A stretch of DNA of 64,000 bases from Oscillospiraceae bacterium (GCA_017622995.1 JAGAQA010000003.1:103333-167332), one strand, 5' to 3'. Shown: positions 40,619 to 50,260, counted from the first letter of the stretch. Notes: generated by a model not told the origin, from the sequence alone. Numbers and translations: made by a program.

Positions 40619-43600
40619 ATGGATAAATGGATCCTGCGGGATGCTGAGAGATATGCCAGCGCGCACAGGGGAAAACGGCGCTGGTATCGGGTCATGACCT
40701 GTCTGGCGGCAGTGGTTGTGTTCTGCACGACCTACGCCCTCATTCTGCCAGCCATCACACTGGAAAAGCAGTGCCAGATTCCGGAGCACACACATACGGA
40801 TTCCTGCTATACCCAGGTGACCTCCCGGGAAAAAAGCGTTTTGGCCTGCGAGGTGGAAGCGGATGCTGTGATTCACAAGCATGACGCCGCCTGCTGGGAC
40901 GAAGACGGAAATCTTGTGTGTACACTGCCGGAGCTTGAGGCTCACCGGCACACGGACAGCTGCTATACAATTCCGGAAGCCCATGCCCATACAGATGCCT
41001 GTTATACATGGGAGCGGGGGGAACTGACCTGCACCCAGTCCACAGAGCCCCAGCATATCCATACTGAGGACTGCTATCAGGAATCCTCCGATTTGGTGTG
41101 CGGAACGTCGGAGAGCACCGGCCATACACACGGGGAAGACTGCTGTGACGATGACGGCAATCTGATCTGTGGTCAGGAGGTGTCTCAGGGGCATACCCAT
41201 GGGGAGGGCTGCCATCAAGTATCCAGACAGCTGATCTGCGGTCAGACGGAAGAACCGGCCCATCAGCACACGGACGAGTGTTATTCCTGGAATCAGGTTC
41301 TGACATGCGGTCAGTCCACGGAAGCGGCCCAGCCTGTGTTGACCTGCGAAAAAGATGAAATTGAGCTGCATACCCACCAGCCCTTTGTTTCTGAGGAGGA
41401 CAGGGGCTGCTATGACGCCGAGGGGAAGAATCTGGTCTGCGGGAAACCCCAGGTTGTGGAGCACCAGCACACGGGCGCCTGCTTCAAAACGGTAACGGAA
41501 GCGGTGGACACCGAAACCCTGACCTGTACGCTTCCTGAAGATGAAACCCACACCCACACTACCCTGTGCTACGGCACCTGGGAGCTGACCTGTGGCTTGG
41601 AGGAGCATACCCACAGTGAGGCCTGCACTCCTGCTGAACCGTTCTATAAATGCGGTCTGGAAGCGCATACCCACAGTGAGACCTGCTATGACGAAGCGGG
41701 GGAACTGACCTGCGGCCTGGAGGAGCATACCCATAGTGAGGCGTGTGCTCCGGCAGAGGCGGAAGACACTGTTTTCTGCGGCAAGGAAGCGCATACCCAC
41801 GAGGCGGAATGCTGGGATGAAAACGGCAATCTGGTCTGCACTTTGGAAGAGCACACCCACAGTTTGGCCTGTTACTCGGATCCCACAGCCGATGTGGAGA
41901 CGCAGAACGATTGGCAGCAGAGCTTTGGGGACGTGACGCTGACAGGGAATTGGCGGCAGGACGCCGTTTCCATTGCTCAAACCCAGCTTGGGTATACGGA
42001 AAGCACCGCGAATTATCTTGTGGAAGACGATGGGCAGACGCTCAGGGGCTATACCCGTTATGGCGCGTGGTACGGCGATCCCTACGGCGACTGGGATGCA
42101 ATGTTCGTCTCCTTCTGCCTGCACTACGCGGGCGCAGAGGACATCCCCATGGACAAAGACTGCGGCAGCTGGGTTACGGCGCTGGCGGACGCGTTCATAC
42201 CTGCCCAGTCCCATGAGGCGGCGCCCGGAGAGCTGGTGTTCTTTGACCGGGACGGAGACGGCACTGCTGACTATGTGGCGCTGGTGTCGGAGGTCACGGC
42301 AGGGGAGGACGGCGTTCCGTCCGGCTTTACCGCTATCGCGGGAGACGTTGATAACGCGGTTCAGCAGCTTTCCTACGCGGCGGAGGATTCCACAATTCTC
42401 GGCTATGGCATCCTGCCGGAGCAGGCGAAGGAGTTCACTCTGACTGCCCAGACAGAAACCGGCATCACCGTGACCATCTCCGGCGACAGCGCGTCCCTGC
42501 CCTGCCTGGTCAGTGAGGTTACCGTGACTGCGGCAGAGGTGGCGGAGGAAGATAGTAAGGCTGTCCGGGATCAGCTTCCGGCGAAGGAAGATACCGAGCC
42601 GGAAAAACGCTTCCTGCTGGACATTACCCTGTGGCAGGGTGAGGAGGAGATCGAGCCGGTGGGCCCGGTGACGGTTACCTTCAGCGGCTTCGACACGGAA
42701 GGGCTTTATCCAAAGGTCTACCACATCGATACGGAAGCCAACGAAGTCACCGACATGGAGGCCGTGAAGGATGAGGCCGGAGATATTACCGTTTCGACGG
42801 AGCATTTTTCCTACTATGATATGCAGCTTTTTTCTGAGCTGGAGGGTACCGCCATCCAAGGGGACATTAGCCAAAGCTTTTACAGTGGGAAAAAGTTTTA
42901 CCTGAAGGGCGATGCCTACACGAGCAACACCATCACCATAACAGGGGATACCACCCTGGATCTGAATGGCTACGGCGTGTATTACAAGGGAACAGACAAC
43001 TTCCTGGTTGTCAACAGCGGCGCAACGCTGACCATCAAGGATTCCCGTCCGGCCCCCGTCTCAGAATCGAACGGCTCCGGAAATCTGTACGGGAACGCGG
43101 CATCCCTTGACTTTAGCGGCAACAAACCGGGCAAGCTGACCTATTATGTCACGGAAAGCAGTGCCAGCGGCACCGGCACATCGGAAACACTCAAAAAATA
43201 TGAGGTTACCCCAACAGGCTGTATTGTGGGCGAAGCTGACGGCGGCGCGGCATCCATCGTCAAGGTGAATTCCGGCGGCACCTGTAATCTGGAAGGCGGT
43301 CTGCTGACCATCAAAAACAGTTCCAACTATAATAACGGCGATGCCCATATCATTTTCAATAGCGGTACGCTGAATCTGAGCGGCGGCTATGTTGCCGGCG
43401 GCAAGGATGCCTGCTGGGGCGGCGGTATCTACAGCGGCAACGGAAGCACCATCAACATGACCGGCGGCGTAATCGCGGCAAATTCCGGCACCAATGGCGG
43501 CGGCATCTGCATTGACAGCGGAACCTTCAACATGTCCAGCGGCGTTATTTCTGGAAACTGCACACAGGATGTAGATAATCTTAACACCTACGACTGCAAC

Positions 43601-45985
43601 AAGGGACAAGGCGGCGGTATTTTCGCAAACAATGCTACAGTGAAGATCGAGGGCGGATATATAACAAACAATTCTCAAGCATCAAGATGCAAGTTGGACG
43701 ACGGAAAAGGCAAAGGCTGTCATGGCGGAGGCGGAATTGCTACCATTGGCGGCACATGTACCATGAGCGGCGGATTCGTTACCGGTAATTATTCCAAAGA
43801 GGCGGGCGGCGGCATGTATTTGGGCCATGCCAGTAGTGCGGGAACAACTTTTAGTATGAGTGGCGGAATCGTTGCCAGCAACTACGCCAGAGATTCTGAG
43901 GGCGGCGGTATCCGCATCAGCGGTGGGACAACCGGAGTTATCAATGCTTCTGGCGGCAAGGTGTACATTACCAACAATCGCACCAACTCAACTTACGACT
44001 GGGGCGGCGGCGGCCTGTTCGTGCAGGAAAAAGGCAATCTGAACATCACCAATGTGCTGATCACGGCGAACAGAGCCGGCGGTTTTGGCGGCGGCGTGGG
44101 CGCTTGTCCCACCGGTGAGACTCTGATCGTCCATAATGATGGCGCGGCGATTCACAGCAATTCCGCTTCCGGCACCAATATGTCCGGCGGCGGCGGTGGA
44201 AAGAACTACGACAGTGAGGTTGCGAACAAAAGTGACGTGTTCAAAAACAACGGCTATCAGGATTACTTCTGTGTGAAAGCATCGGATAACAACAGCTATA
44301 TCTCCCTTATCACCGGTAAAATGGTTGGCGACGGCGCGGCGAACTGGCAGGGAAGCTGCGATAATTCCCCGATTACCATCAGCAAAACCGGCCATGCAGC
44401 GGCAAAATATCTGTTTGGCCTGACGTCCCATCCGGACAGCGATGCCATTTCCGCTGCCCAGGAAGCCGCAGGCGTAGTTATCAGCGGCAACCACTCCAAT
44501 ATCCATGGCGGCGGCATCATGACCAACGGCGGTCTGATTCTGGGGCGGAAAGAAACGGTGATCACGGCTACTCCCGCTTTGGATATTACGGCTGAAAAGG
44601 TGCTGATGGTTGACGGCACCGCCGTATCCAGTGGGCGCGACTTCCAATTCCGGCTTACAGACAGTGTCGGAAACGAGGTTGGAACAGCAAAGGCGGATGC
44701 TTCCACCGGTCGCTTTACGATTGCTCCGAACACGAAGTACGATACGGCGGGAACCTATACTTACTATCTGACGGAAGTCAACGATGGCCGTCAGGGCGTC
44801 ACCTACGACTCCTCGCAGTATCGGATCGACGTGACCATCGGAGAAAAAATCACCGAGCTTCTGGGTGTGAAGTTCAAGAGCTATTACGTGGATACGGTAA
44901 ATGTTACGAAGTCTGGTTCCGGCGGCTCCTCCAGCGGCGGCTCCTCCAGCGGCGGCTCCTCAGGCGGCGGGTCTGAAACCTCCAATACCTTCAAAATCCA
45001 TTACAGAAAGCCGAGTAATTGGAGTAATGTATATCTCCATATCTGGGGTGGGGCTGGCCTTGCAGATGATACAACTTGGCCCGGCATGCAGGTGAAACCG
45101 AATCCCAATAATTCAGGCTGGTACACGCAAGAATTCACCGTAACCGGCAGCGGGACGTTTAAATACATATTCAACAATGGCGGTAACGGCGGACAAGGTT
45201 CTCAGGATCAAACCGGTAATTGTGATGGAGAATACTCTCTCGGGGGAGAATTGTGGGTAAACGCCGATGGATCACAAACGGGAAAACCGGATGGTTGGGG
45301 CGGCGGAAGCACATCGTCCGGAGGCACCACGTCCGAACGCACCACGACACCATCCGGCAAAGTTACCCTGCATTTCCATAATTATGATAACTGGAATGAG
45401 GTTGCGCTGTATATTTGGAAGGTTTCTGGTGTAGATGCCAGCGGTTACGATGGAGACTGGCCGGGCGGCCGGGTCTCTGCGGATTCCGCGCACACCGGCT
45501 GGTACACAGTTTCAATTCCCGTCACAGGGACTTCCGGCTCTTTTAGTTTCATCTTCAATGAGAACAAAAGTAACAACGGCAGCCAAACCCAGGATTTGGC
45601 AACAGGCGACATCAGCGGAGGCGCTGAACTCTGGATAACCGGCAGTAACACAGTATTACACGCTGCCCCCGCTGAATGGTCCGGGGGATCCACCCCATCT
45701 TCTGGCGTCAGCATAACAACAGTAAAGAACTCCGATGGATCCTACTCCCTGACCATCAACGGCGATGCCTTTACCAACACCATCACCACCATCACCCGGA
45801 TGAATTTGCAGATCCTAAAGACGGACAGCAATGACGCTGACAAAGTGCTGAAAGGCGCCACATTCTCCCTGAAAAAGCGGGGGGAGGCGACCGGCACGGA
45901 AGCCACCACCGGCGAGAACGGCATTGCGACTTTTGAGGGCATCGAGCGCACCTGTACGAAAAGAAGCCCCCGGCGAATTACATGA
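40619..45985 (+). CDS. Giant surface adhesin with HTxxC repeats, beta-helix and CBM26-like modules (5' part of a frameshifted gene)
   Basis: 1788 residues in this frame. A long signal/TM region (MTCLAAVVVFCTTYALILPA, about 25-45) is followed at about 50-420 by an array of HTH-x-DSCY-type His/Cys units. A CHAP/NlpC-like fold at about 430-610 (AQTQLGYTES; YGDWDAMFVSFCLHYAG) has Asp where a catalytic Cys is usual. A beta-sandwich and then a right-handed beta helix (Gly-rich SGGGIC-type rungs, about 745-1310) come next. A Spy0128-type isopeptide domain starts at about 1318, interrupted by Ser/Gly linkers and two CBM26-like modules (about 1458-1545 and 1578-1680), then the start of a SpaA-like B domain. 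A single missing base near 45952 ends the frame before the sorting signal; the rest is at 45955-46296. It is probably a pilus tip adhesin binding starch or a related glucan. Confidence 0.85.
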   Translation: MDKWILRDAERYASAHRGKRRWYRVMTCLAAVVVFCTTYALILPAITLEKQCQIPEHTHTDSCYTQVTSREKSVLACEVEADAVIHKHDAACWDEDGNLVCTLPELEAHRHTDSCYTIPEAHAHTDACYTWERGELTCTQSTEPQHIHTEDCYQESSDLVCGTSESTGHTHGEDCCDDDGNLICGQEVSQGHTHGEGCHQVSRQLICGQTEEPAHQHTDECYSWNQVLTCGQSTEAAQPVLTCEKDEIELHTHQPFVSEEDRGCYDAEGKNLVCGKPQVVEHQHTGACFKTVTEAVDTETLTCTLPEDETHTHTTLCYGTWELTCGLEEHTHSEACTPAEPFYKCGLEAHTHSETCYDEAGELTCGLEEHTHSEACAPAEAEDTVFCGKEAHTHEAECWDENGNLVCTLEEHTHSLACYSDPTADVETQNDWQQSFGDVTLTGNWRQDAVSIAQTQLGYTESTANYLVEDDGQTLRGYTRYGAWYGDPYGDWDAMFVSFCLHYAGAEDIPMDKDCGSWVTALADAFIPAQSHEAAPGELVFFDRDGDGTADYVALVSEVTAGEDGVPSGFTAIAGDVDNAVQQLSYAAEDSTILGYGILPEQAKEFTLTAQTETGITVTISGDSASLPCLVSEVTVTAAEVAEEDSKAVRDQLPAKEDTEPEKRFLLDITLWQGEEEIEPVGPVTVTFSGFDTEGLYPKVYHIDTEANEVTDMEAVKDEAGDITVSTEHFSYYDMQLFSELEGTAIQGDISQSFYSGKKFYLKGDAYTSNTITITGDTTLDLNGYGVYYKGTDNFLVVNSGATLTIKDSRPAPVSESNGSGNLYGNAASLDFSGNKPGKLTYYVTESSASGTGTSETLKKYEVTPTGCIVGEADGGAASIVKVNSGGTCNLEGGLLTIKNSSNYNNGDAHIIFNSGTLNLSGGYVAGGKDACWGGGIYSGNGSTINMTGGVIAANSGTNGGGICIDSGTFNMSSGVISGNCTQDVDNLNTYDCNKGQGGGIFANNATVKIEGGYITNNSQASRCKLDDGKGKGCHGGGGIATIGGTCTMSGGFVTGNYSKEAGGGMYLGHASSAGTTFSMSGGIVASNYARDSEGGGIRISGGTTGVINASGGKVYITNNRTNSTYDWGGGGLFVQEKGNLNITNVLITANRAGGFGGGVGACPTGETLIVHNDGAAIHSNSASGTNMSGGGGGKNYDSEVANKSDVFKNNGYQDYFCVKASDNNSYISLITGKMVGDGAANWQGSCDNSPITISKTGHAAAKYLFGLTSHPDSDAISAAQEAAGVVISGNHSNIHGGGIMTNGGLILGRKETVITATPALDITAEKVLMVDGTAVSSGRDFQFRLTDSVGNEVGTAKADASTGRFTIAPNTKYDTAGTYTYYLTEVNDGRQGVTYDSSQYRIDVTIGEKITELLGVKFKSYYVDTVNVTKSGSGGSSSGGSSSGGSSGGGSETSNTFKIHYRKPSNWSNVYLHIWGGAGLADDTTWPGMQVKPNPNNSGWYTQEFTVTGSGTFKYIFNNGGNGGQGSQDQTGNCDGEYSLGGELWVNADGSQTGKPDGWGGGSTSSGGTTSERTTTPSGKVTLHFHNYDNWNEVALYIWKVSGVDASGYDGDWPGGRVSADSAHTGWYTVSIPVTGTSGSFSFIFNENKSNNGSQTQDLATGDISGGAELWITGSNTVLHAAPAEWSGGSTPSSGVSITTVKNSDGSYSLTINGDAFTNTITTITRMNLQILKTDSNDADKVLKGATFSLKKRGEATGTEATTGENGIATFEGIERTCTKRSPRRIT

Positions 45986-46296
45986 CGGCAGGCCCCTGGA
46001 TTCTGGAGGTCGGGAGAGAAGACGCGACGCTTTACCCGGCCAGGGAGAAATCGGACGGAACGTTGGAAAAGACCAGCGACACCGACACCGGAACGCCCCT
46101 GACCGTCAGCGGCAGCGACCCCATTGTGCTGACGGCGACCATTTCTGACCAGTCCTGGGGCTATGAACTCCCCAACACCGGCGGGGCCGGTACAATTCCA
46201 TATACCATAGGAGGTTCTGTGCTGATTACCTTCACAGCGTTTCTCCTGCTGTATAACCAAATTCGGCGAAGAAAGGAGGATGCTGTATCTTCCTGA
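45955..46296 (+). pseudogene. Out-of-frame 3' end of the giant adhesin (B domain end and LPNTG sorting signal)
   Basis: From 45955 this frame continues the interrupted SpaA-like domain (YEKKPPANYMTAGPWILEVG). It then reads YELPNTGGAG, a hydrophobic helix (IPYTIGGSVLITFTAFLLLY) and the positive tail RRRKEDA, a complete cell-wall sorting signal. Restoring one base at the C run (ACC-CTG-TAC) would join it to the upstream frame. An ATG at 45982 overlaps the upstream stop (ATGA), but a separately translated tail would have no signal peptide. It reflects a recent mutation, phase variation or an assembly error. Confidence 0.8.
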
Positions 46297-46349
46297 CGCG
46301 CAAGAAACCCGAAGAACAAATTCAAAACCATAGGAAAGGAATTTTTTCG

Positions 46350-47867
46350 ATGAAACACGCAAGAAAACTCGCCAGTCTGCTGCTGGCCCTGGTTATGGTC
46401 TTCGCTTTGGCCACCACTGCGTTTGCGGCGGAAAGCACTACAATTTCAGCCCCGGCTGGAAGCAGCCGTAGCTATGATGTATACCAGATTTTCACCGGTG
46501 ACCTAAATGCAGGCGTCCTGTCCAACGTGAAGTGGGGCAAGAACGGCACCGGCACCGAGGGAAATGCCGTCGATCAGACCATTCTGGAAGCTCTGGCTGC
46601 TGTGAATGGTAAGAGCAACACCGAAAAGTTAACGGAGATTCAGAAATATGTGAATCTGAATTCTGAAAAAATCGGTACGGTTTCCAATGGAAGTCCGCTG
46701 ACCGTAACCACCGGCTACTATCTGATCAAGGACAACGGCCCTGTCAATAACGGTGAAGCCTACTCCCTGTATGTAGTCGAAATTGTCGGCTCCACTATTA
46801 TCTCTCCCAAGGTTGGAACCACCACCTCCGATAAGAAGGTTAAGGACACCAATGACAGCGCGGCGAACTCCACCACCGATTGGCAGGATTCCGCCGACTA
46901 TGACATCGGCGATGCCGTGCCCTTCAAGCTGAGCGCCACCATCGCCCAGGACTACGCCAACTACACCCACGGCTACAAGCTGACCTTCCACGATAAGGAA
47001 GATGATGGCCTGAGATTCAACAAGGAATCCGTGAAAGTCTATGTTGACGGAGCGGTAATTCCTTCCGACTTTACCGTTGTAACCGAAGACCTGACCGACG
47101 GCTGCACCTTCGAGGTCCGCTTCACCAACCTGAAGGAAATCGCCTCTGTCCACGCCGGGAGCGTCATTTCTGTTGAGTACACCTCCACGCTGAAAACCAA
47201 TGCTGTTGTTGGCTCCACCGGCAACAAGAACACCTCCCACGTGACCTATACCAACAATCCCAACGATGAGCAGGCCGGTGAAGGCGGCAAGACCCCCAAT
47301 GATGTTGTCATCGTATTTACTTACAAGACCATCGTAAACAAGGTTACCAAGAACCCCGCCTATGATGCGTCGAAGGATACTGAAAAAACTGGCATCGACA
47401 GCGACGGCAACACGGAATTCATCTCTCTGAAGGGCGCAGGCTTCACCCTGTATAAGAAGAATGCTTCTGGTGAATATGTAGCTGTTGGTTCCGAGCTTAA
47501 GGGTGATGACATGACCACCTTTACCTGGAGTGGCCTGGACGATGGCGACTACAAGTTGGTCGAAACCACCACACCTGCCGGGTACAATACCATTGCGGAT
47601 ATCGAGTTTACCATTACGGCCGGTCATGTTGACGGTGATAGCCCCAATCTGAATACTTTAAGCGGCAATGTTACTTCCGGTACCGCAACCTTTACTGCGG
47701 TTGTTAATGACGGCTCCCTGTCCACCGACGTTGTAAACAACTCCGGCACCACCCTCCCCTCCACCGGCGGTATGGGCACCACCATCTTCTATGTCCTGGG
47801 CTCCATTCTGGCCGTCGGCGCCATTGTGCTGCTGGTCACCAAAAAGCGTATGAGCGCCGCTGACTGA
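46350..47867 (+). CDS. Major (backbone) pilin, LPXTG-anchored, isopeptide-forming
   Basis: 505 residues. A signal peptide (MKHARKLASLLLALVMVFAL, cleavage near TTAFAAE) leads to an N-terminal SpaA-like domain (SYDVYQIFTGDL). A long central Cna/pilin region with the D2-type segment (AVPFKLSATIAQDYANYTHG) follows, then a C-terminal Cna-B domain (LKGAGFTLYKKNASGEYVAV; TTPAGYNTIADIEF). The sorting signal is LPSTGGMG, then a hydrophobic helix and KKR. Lys and Asn/Glu positions fit intramolecular isopeptide bonds. It is likely polymerised by the downstream class C sortase. SD AGGAAAGGAATTTTTTCG. Confidence 0.9.
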   Translation: MKHARKLASLLLALVMVFALATTAFAAESTTISAPAGSSRSYDVYQIFTGDLNAGVLSNVKWGKNGTGTEGNAVDQTILEALAAVNGKSNTEKLTEIQKYVNLNSEKIGTVSNGSPLTVTTGYYLIKDNGPVNNGEAYSLYVVEIVGSTIISPKVGTTTSDKKVKDTNDSAANSTTDWQDSADYDIGDAVPFKLSATIAQDYANYTHGYKLTFHDKEDDGLRFNKESVKVYVDGAVIPSDFTVVTEDLTDGCTFEVRFTNLKEIASVHAGSVISVEYTSTLKTNAVVGSTGNKNTSHVTYTNNPNDEQAGEGGKTPNDVVIVFTYKTIVNKVTKNPAYDASKDTEKTGIDSDGNTEFISLKGAGFTLYKKNASGEYVAVGSELKGDDMTTFTWSGLDDGDYKLVETTTPAGYNTIADIEFTITAGHVDGDSPNLNTLSGNVTSGTATFTAVVNDGSLSTDVVNNSGTTLPSTGGMGTTIFYVLGSILAVGAIVLLVTKKRMSAAD

Positions 47868-47898
47868 TACGTTTCCTTTCTGCTTACCCAGACGCTGT

Positions 47899-47922
47899 GC
47901 CGGGGAGGGCGACCTCCCCGGC
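47899..47922 (+). terminator. Strong intra-operon hairpin between pilin and sortase
   Basis: Perfect 10-bp GC-rich stem GCCGGGGAGG / CCTCCCCGGC with loop GCGA and no T run. This position suggests transcript processing or stabilisation of the abundant pilin mRNA rather than full termination. Confidence 0.5.
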
Positions 47923-47946
47923 CCGCAGCCGCAAGGAGAACCCTGT

Positions 47947-48765
47947 ATGCGAAAACACCTGTCAACCATCCTCTTACTCTTTATATTGCTTATAGGGCTG
48001 TCCCTGCTGCTGTACCCCTCTGTCAGTGATTACTGGAATTCTCTGCACCAGACCCGGGCCATCGCCACCTACGCCGAAAACGTGGCGAAGCTGGACAACA
48101 ATCAGTACGACCGGCTGTGGGAGGATGCCAGAGCCTACAATCAGGCCCTGGGCTTGCGCAGCAATCCCTACTATCTTTCCGAGGAGCAGAAGGCGGAATA
48201 CGAGCGCCTGCTGGATGTGTCGGGCCTGGGCGTCATGGGCTACATCGAAATCCCCGAAATCGACGTGAGCCTGCCCATCTACCACGGTACGGAGGAATCT
48301 GTTCTTCAGATTGCCGTGGGACATCTGGAATGGACCAGTTTGCCCGTGGGGGGAGAAAGCACCCACTGCGTCTTCTCCGGCCACCGGGGCCTGCCCAGCG
48401 CCAAGCTGTTTACCAATCTGGACAAGCTCCGGGAGGGGGATACCTTTCTGCTCCGGGTGCTGGACGAGGTGCTGACCTACGAGGTGGACCAGATTCTGAT
48501 CGTGGAGCCCCAGGAAACTGCCGCTCTGCAGATCGAGGAAGGAAAGGACTACTGCACCCTGGTGACCTGCACCCCTTACGGCATCAACACCCACCGGCTT
48601 TTGGTGCGGGGACATCGGATTGACAACATGGAAGAAGCCAAAACCATCCGCGTGACGGCGGACGCCGTCCAAATCGAACCCCTGCTGGTGGCGCCCATTG
48701 TGGCGATACCCATGCTGCTGATTCTGCTGGTTCTTCTGCTGCTTCCCCGCCGCAGAAGAAAATGA
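47947..48765 (+). CDS. srtC: Class C sortase (pilin polymerase)
   Basis: 272 residues. An N-terminal TM (TILLLFILLIGLSLLLYPS) and a C-terminal TM (LLVAPIVAIPMLLILLVLLL) followed by RRRRK give the two-TM topology of class C sortases. Catalytic residues are His146 in FSGHRGLP, Cys208 in TLVTCTPYGINTHR, and Arg217. It joins pilin subunits through a Lys isopeptide and LPXTG threonine. SD GCAAGGAGAACCCTGT. It overlaps the next gene's in-frame ATG region by 4 bases. Confidence 0.93.
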   Translation: MRKHLSTILLLFILLIGLSLLLYPSVSDYWNSLHQTRAIATYAENVAKLDNNQYDRLWEDARAYNQALGLRSNPYYLSEEQKAEYERLLDVSGLGVMGYIEIPEIDVSLPIYHGTEESVLQIAVGHLEWTSLPVGGESTHCVFSGHRGLPSAKLFTNLDKLREGDTFLLRVLDEVLTYEVDQILIVEPQETAALQIEEGKDYCTLVTCTPYGINTHRLLVRGHRIDNMEEAKTIRVTADAVQIEPLLVAPIVAIPMLLILLVLLLLPRRRRK

Positions 48766-48776
48766 GAGGATTTATT

Positions 48777-49451
48777 ATGAAAAAACATTTTATTTCCGCA
48801 TTTTTAGCCCTTATTCTGCTGCTCTGTATGCCTCTTTCTGCCTCGGCCCACCCGGTGCCGGATATGACCCGGAAGGGAAGCATCACCGTCAGCATGACCT
48901 ATCAGAACAAGCCGGTCCCCGGCGGCAGCCTGAAGCTGTACAGGGTAGGCAACGTGCATGAAGATGACGGAAATTACAGCTTCAAGCCCGTGGATGCCCT
49001 TGATGACCTGATTTCGGAGTTTGGGGACATCCAGTCCCCGGAGCTGGCAGGCACCCTCACAGGCTATGCGGCGCAGAAAAAGCTGGGTTCAAAGAGCGCA
49101 GCCATCGGACAGAACGGAACAGCTGTGTTTTCCGAACTGGAGCTGGGCCTGTATCTGGTGGTGCAGGATACCGCTGCCTCAGGCTACGAAAAGACCACGC
49201 CATTCCTGGTGAGCGTTCCCTATCTGGACGATGGGGCGTATGTGTATGACGTACAATCCGATCCGAAGACCGAACTGGAGCGGGAGGTAAAGCCAACCAC
49301 GCCAACCACGCCGCATTCCTCGTCAGGCAGCGGCGGAAAGCTTGCCCAGACCGGACAGCTGTGGTGGCCCGTACCGGTGCTGATCTGCGGGGGACTGGGC
49401 TGCATCGTGGTGGGGCTGTACCGCCGCAGGAGGGGCCAAAATGAAGACTGA
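48777..49451 (+). CDS. Minor pilin / SpaA-like surface protein with LAQTG sorting signal
   Basis: Start at ATG 48777 (MKKHFISAFLALILLLCMPL) after AGAGGATTTATT; an upstream ATG at 48762 overlaps the sortase stop. 224 residues. A signal peptide ends near SASAHP. One SpaA/Cna-B-like domain follows (GSITVSMTYQNKPVPGGSLK; GTAVFSELELGLYLVVQDTA), then a Thr/Ser/Pro linker, LAQTGQ, one hydrophobic helix and RRRRGQ. LAQTG deviates from LPXTG at Pro, seen in some pilus base subunits. It probably caps or anchors the pilus. Confidence 0.85.
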   Translation: MKKHFISAFLALILLLCMPLSASAHPVPDMTRKGSITVSMTYQNKPVPGGSLKLYRVGNVHEDDGNYSFKPVDALDDLISEFGDIQSPELAGTLTGYAAQKKLGSKSAAIGQNGTAVFSELELGLYLVVQDTAASGYEKTTPFLVSVPYLDDGAYVYDVQSDPKTELEREVKPTTPTTPHSSSGSGGKLAQTGQLWWPVPVLICGGLGCIVVGLYRRRRGQNED

Positions 49452-50052
49452 CCGGGGAACTGTGTGGATCCATCTGGGGCTGCTGCTGTTGGCGGCGGCC
49501 CTGTTCCTTACCGCCTACAACACAATGGCCTCCCATGAGGCGGGGGAAACCTCCCGGCAGGTCATGGAGCAGCTGTGCCAGGCGCTTCCCACGGAAAGCA
49601 CCGCCGAAACCGAAGCCCCCTCTGTCCCGGAATACCTGCTGGATGCCGCCCGGGAAATGCCCGTGAAGACCATCGACGGAAAAGACTACATCGGCGTGCT
49701 GACCATCCCCGCCCTGGAGCTGGAGCTGCCGGTGATCAGCCAGTGGGACTACGCCGCGCTGAAGGCGGCGCCCTGCCGCTATTCCGGCTCCCTCTATCAG
49801 AACGATCTGATCATCTGCGCCCACAACTATTCCTCCCATTTCGGCAGGCTGAAAAACCTCCGGGTAGGGGATATTGCCATATTTACGGACATGGAGGAAA
49901 ATGCGGTTACCTTCCGGATGGTGGAGCGGGAAACCCTGGAACCGACGGATCTGGAGGGCATGGAAGCAGGCGACTGGGACATGACCCTGTATACCTGCAC
50001 TGTGGGCGGGCAGAGCCGTGTGACCGTCCGCTTCCTCCGGGAAGCGCCGTGA
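49441..50052 (+). CDS. Second sortase of the pilus operon (housekeeping-like/class D or A type)
   Basis: 203 residues, one N-terminal TM (IHLGLLLLAAALFLTAYNTM). Core motifs: IGVLTIPALELELPVI, catalytic His128 in CAHNYSSHFG, Cys186 in LYTCTVGG and Arg193 in QSRVTVR. The lack of a C-terminal TM and the shorter length distinguish it from the class C enzyme, so it more likely attaches the finished pilus or LAQTG protein to the cell wall. The start overlaps the end of the minor pilin gene by 11 bases. Confidence 0.85.
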   Translation: MKTDRGTVWIHLGLLLLAAALFLTAYNTMASHEAGETSRQVMEQLCQALPTESTAETEAPSVPEYLLDAAREMPVKTIDGKDYIGVLTIPALELELPVISQWDYAALKAAPCRYSGSLYQNDLIICAHNYSSHFGRLKNLRVGDIAIFTDMEENAVTFRMVERETLEPTDLEGMEAGDWDMTLYTCTVGGQSRVTVRFLREAP

Positions 50053-50163
50053 CAAACCGCAAAGCATCGTGAAAACAGATATCCCCAGAGTTTTCTCCAG
50101 AGACGTTTTACGCAGGGGTAACGAAAACACCCTGGGGGACAGAGAGAAATTCACAATTCCATG

Positions 50164-50192
50164 TTGAATAATCGGAAGAATTTCCGTATAAT
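50164..50192 (+). promoter_or_regulatory. Promoter of the 213-aa lipoprotein gene
   Basis: -35 TTGAAT (50164-50169) and -10 TATAAT (50187-50192), 17-base spacer, about 70 bases upstream of the start at 50261. Confidence 0.65.
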
Positions 50193-50260
50193 ACTCCCGT
50201 GACCCCTGGGGAGCCCACTGGGCTTTCCAGGCTGACAGAATGCTCCGGGAGGGATACAAA

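Noticed and set aside
39881-42874. 997-aa minus-strand open frame
   Set aside because: Antisense to signal peptidase and adhesin repeats; its apparent repeats derive from the HTxxC array.
45982-46296. Independent small gene starting at ATG 45982
   Set aside because: No signal peptide or SD; it is the natural C-terminus of the adhesin after a one-base shift.
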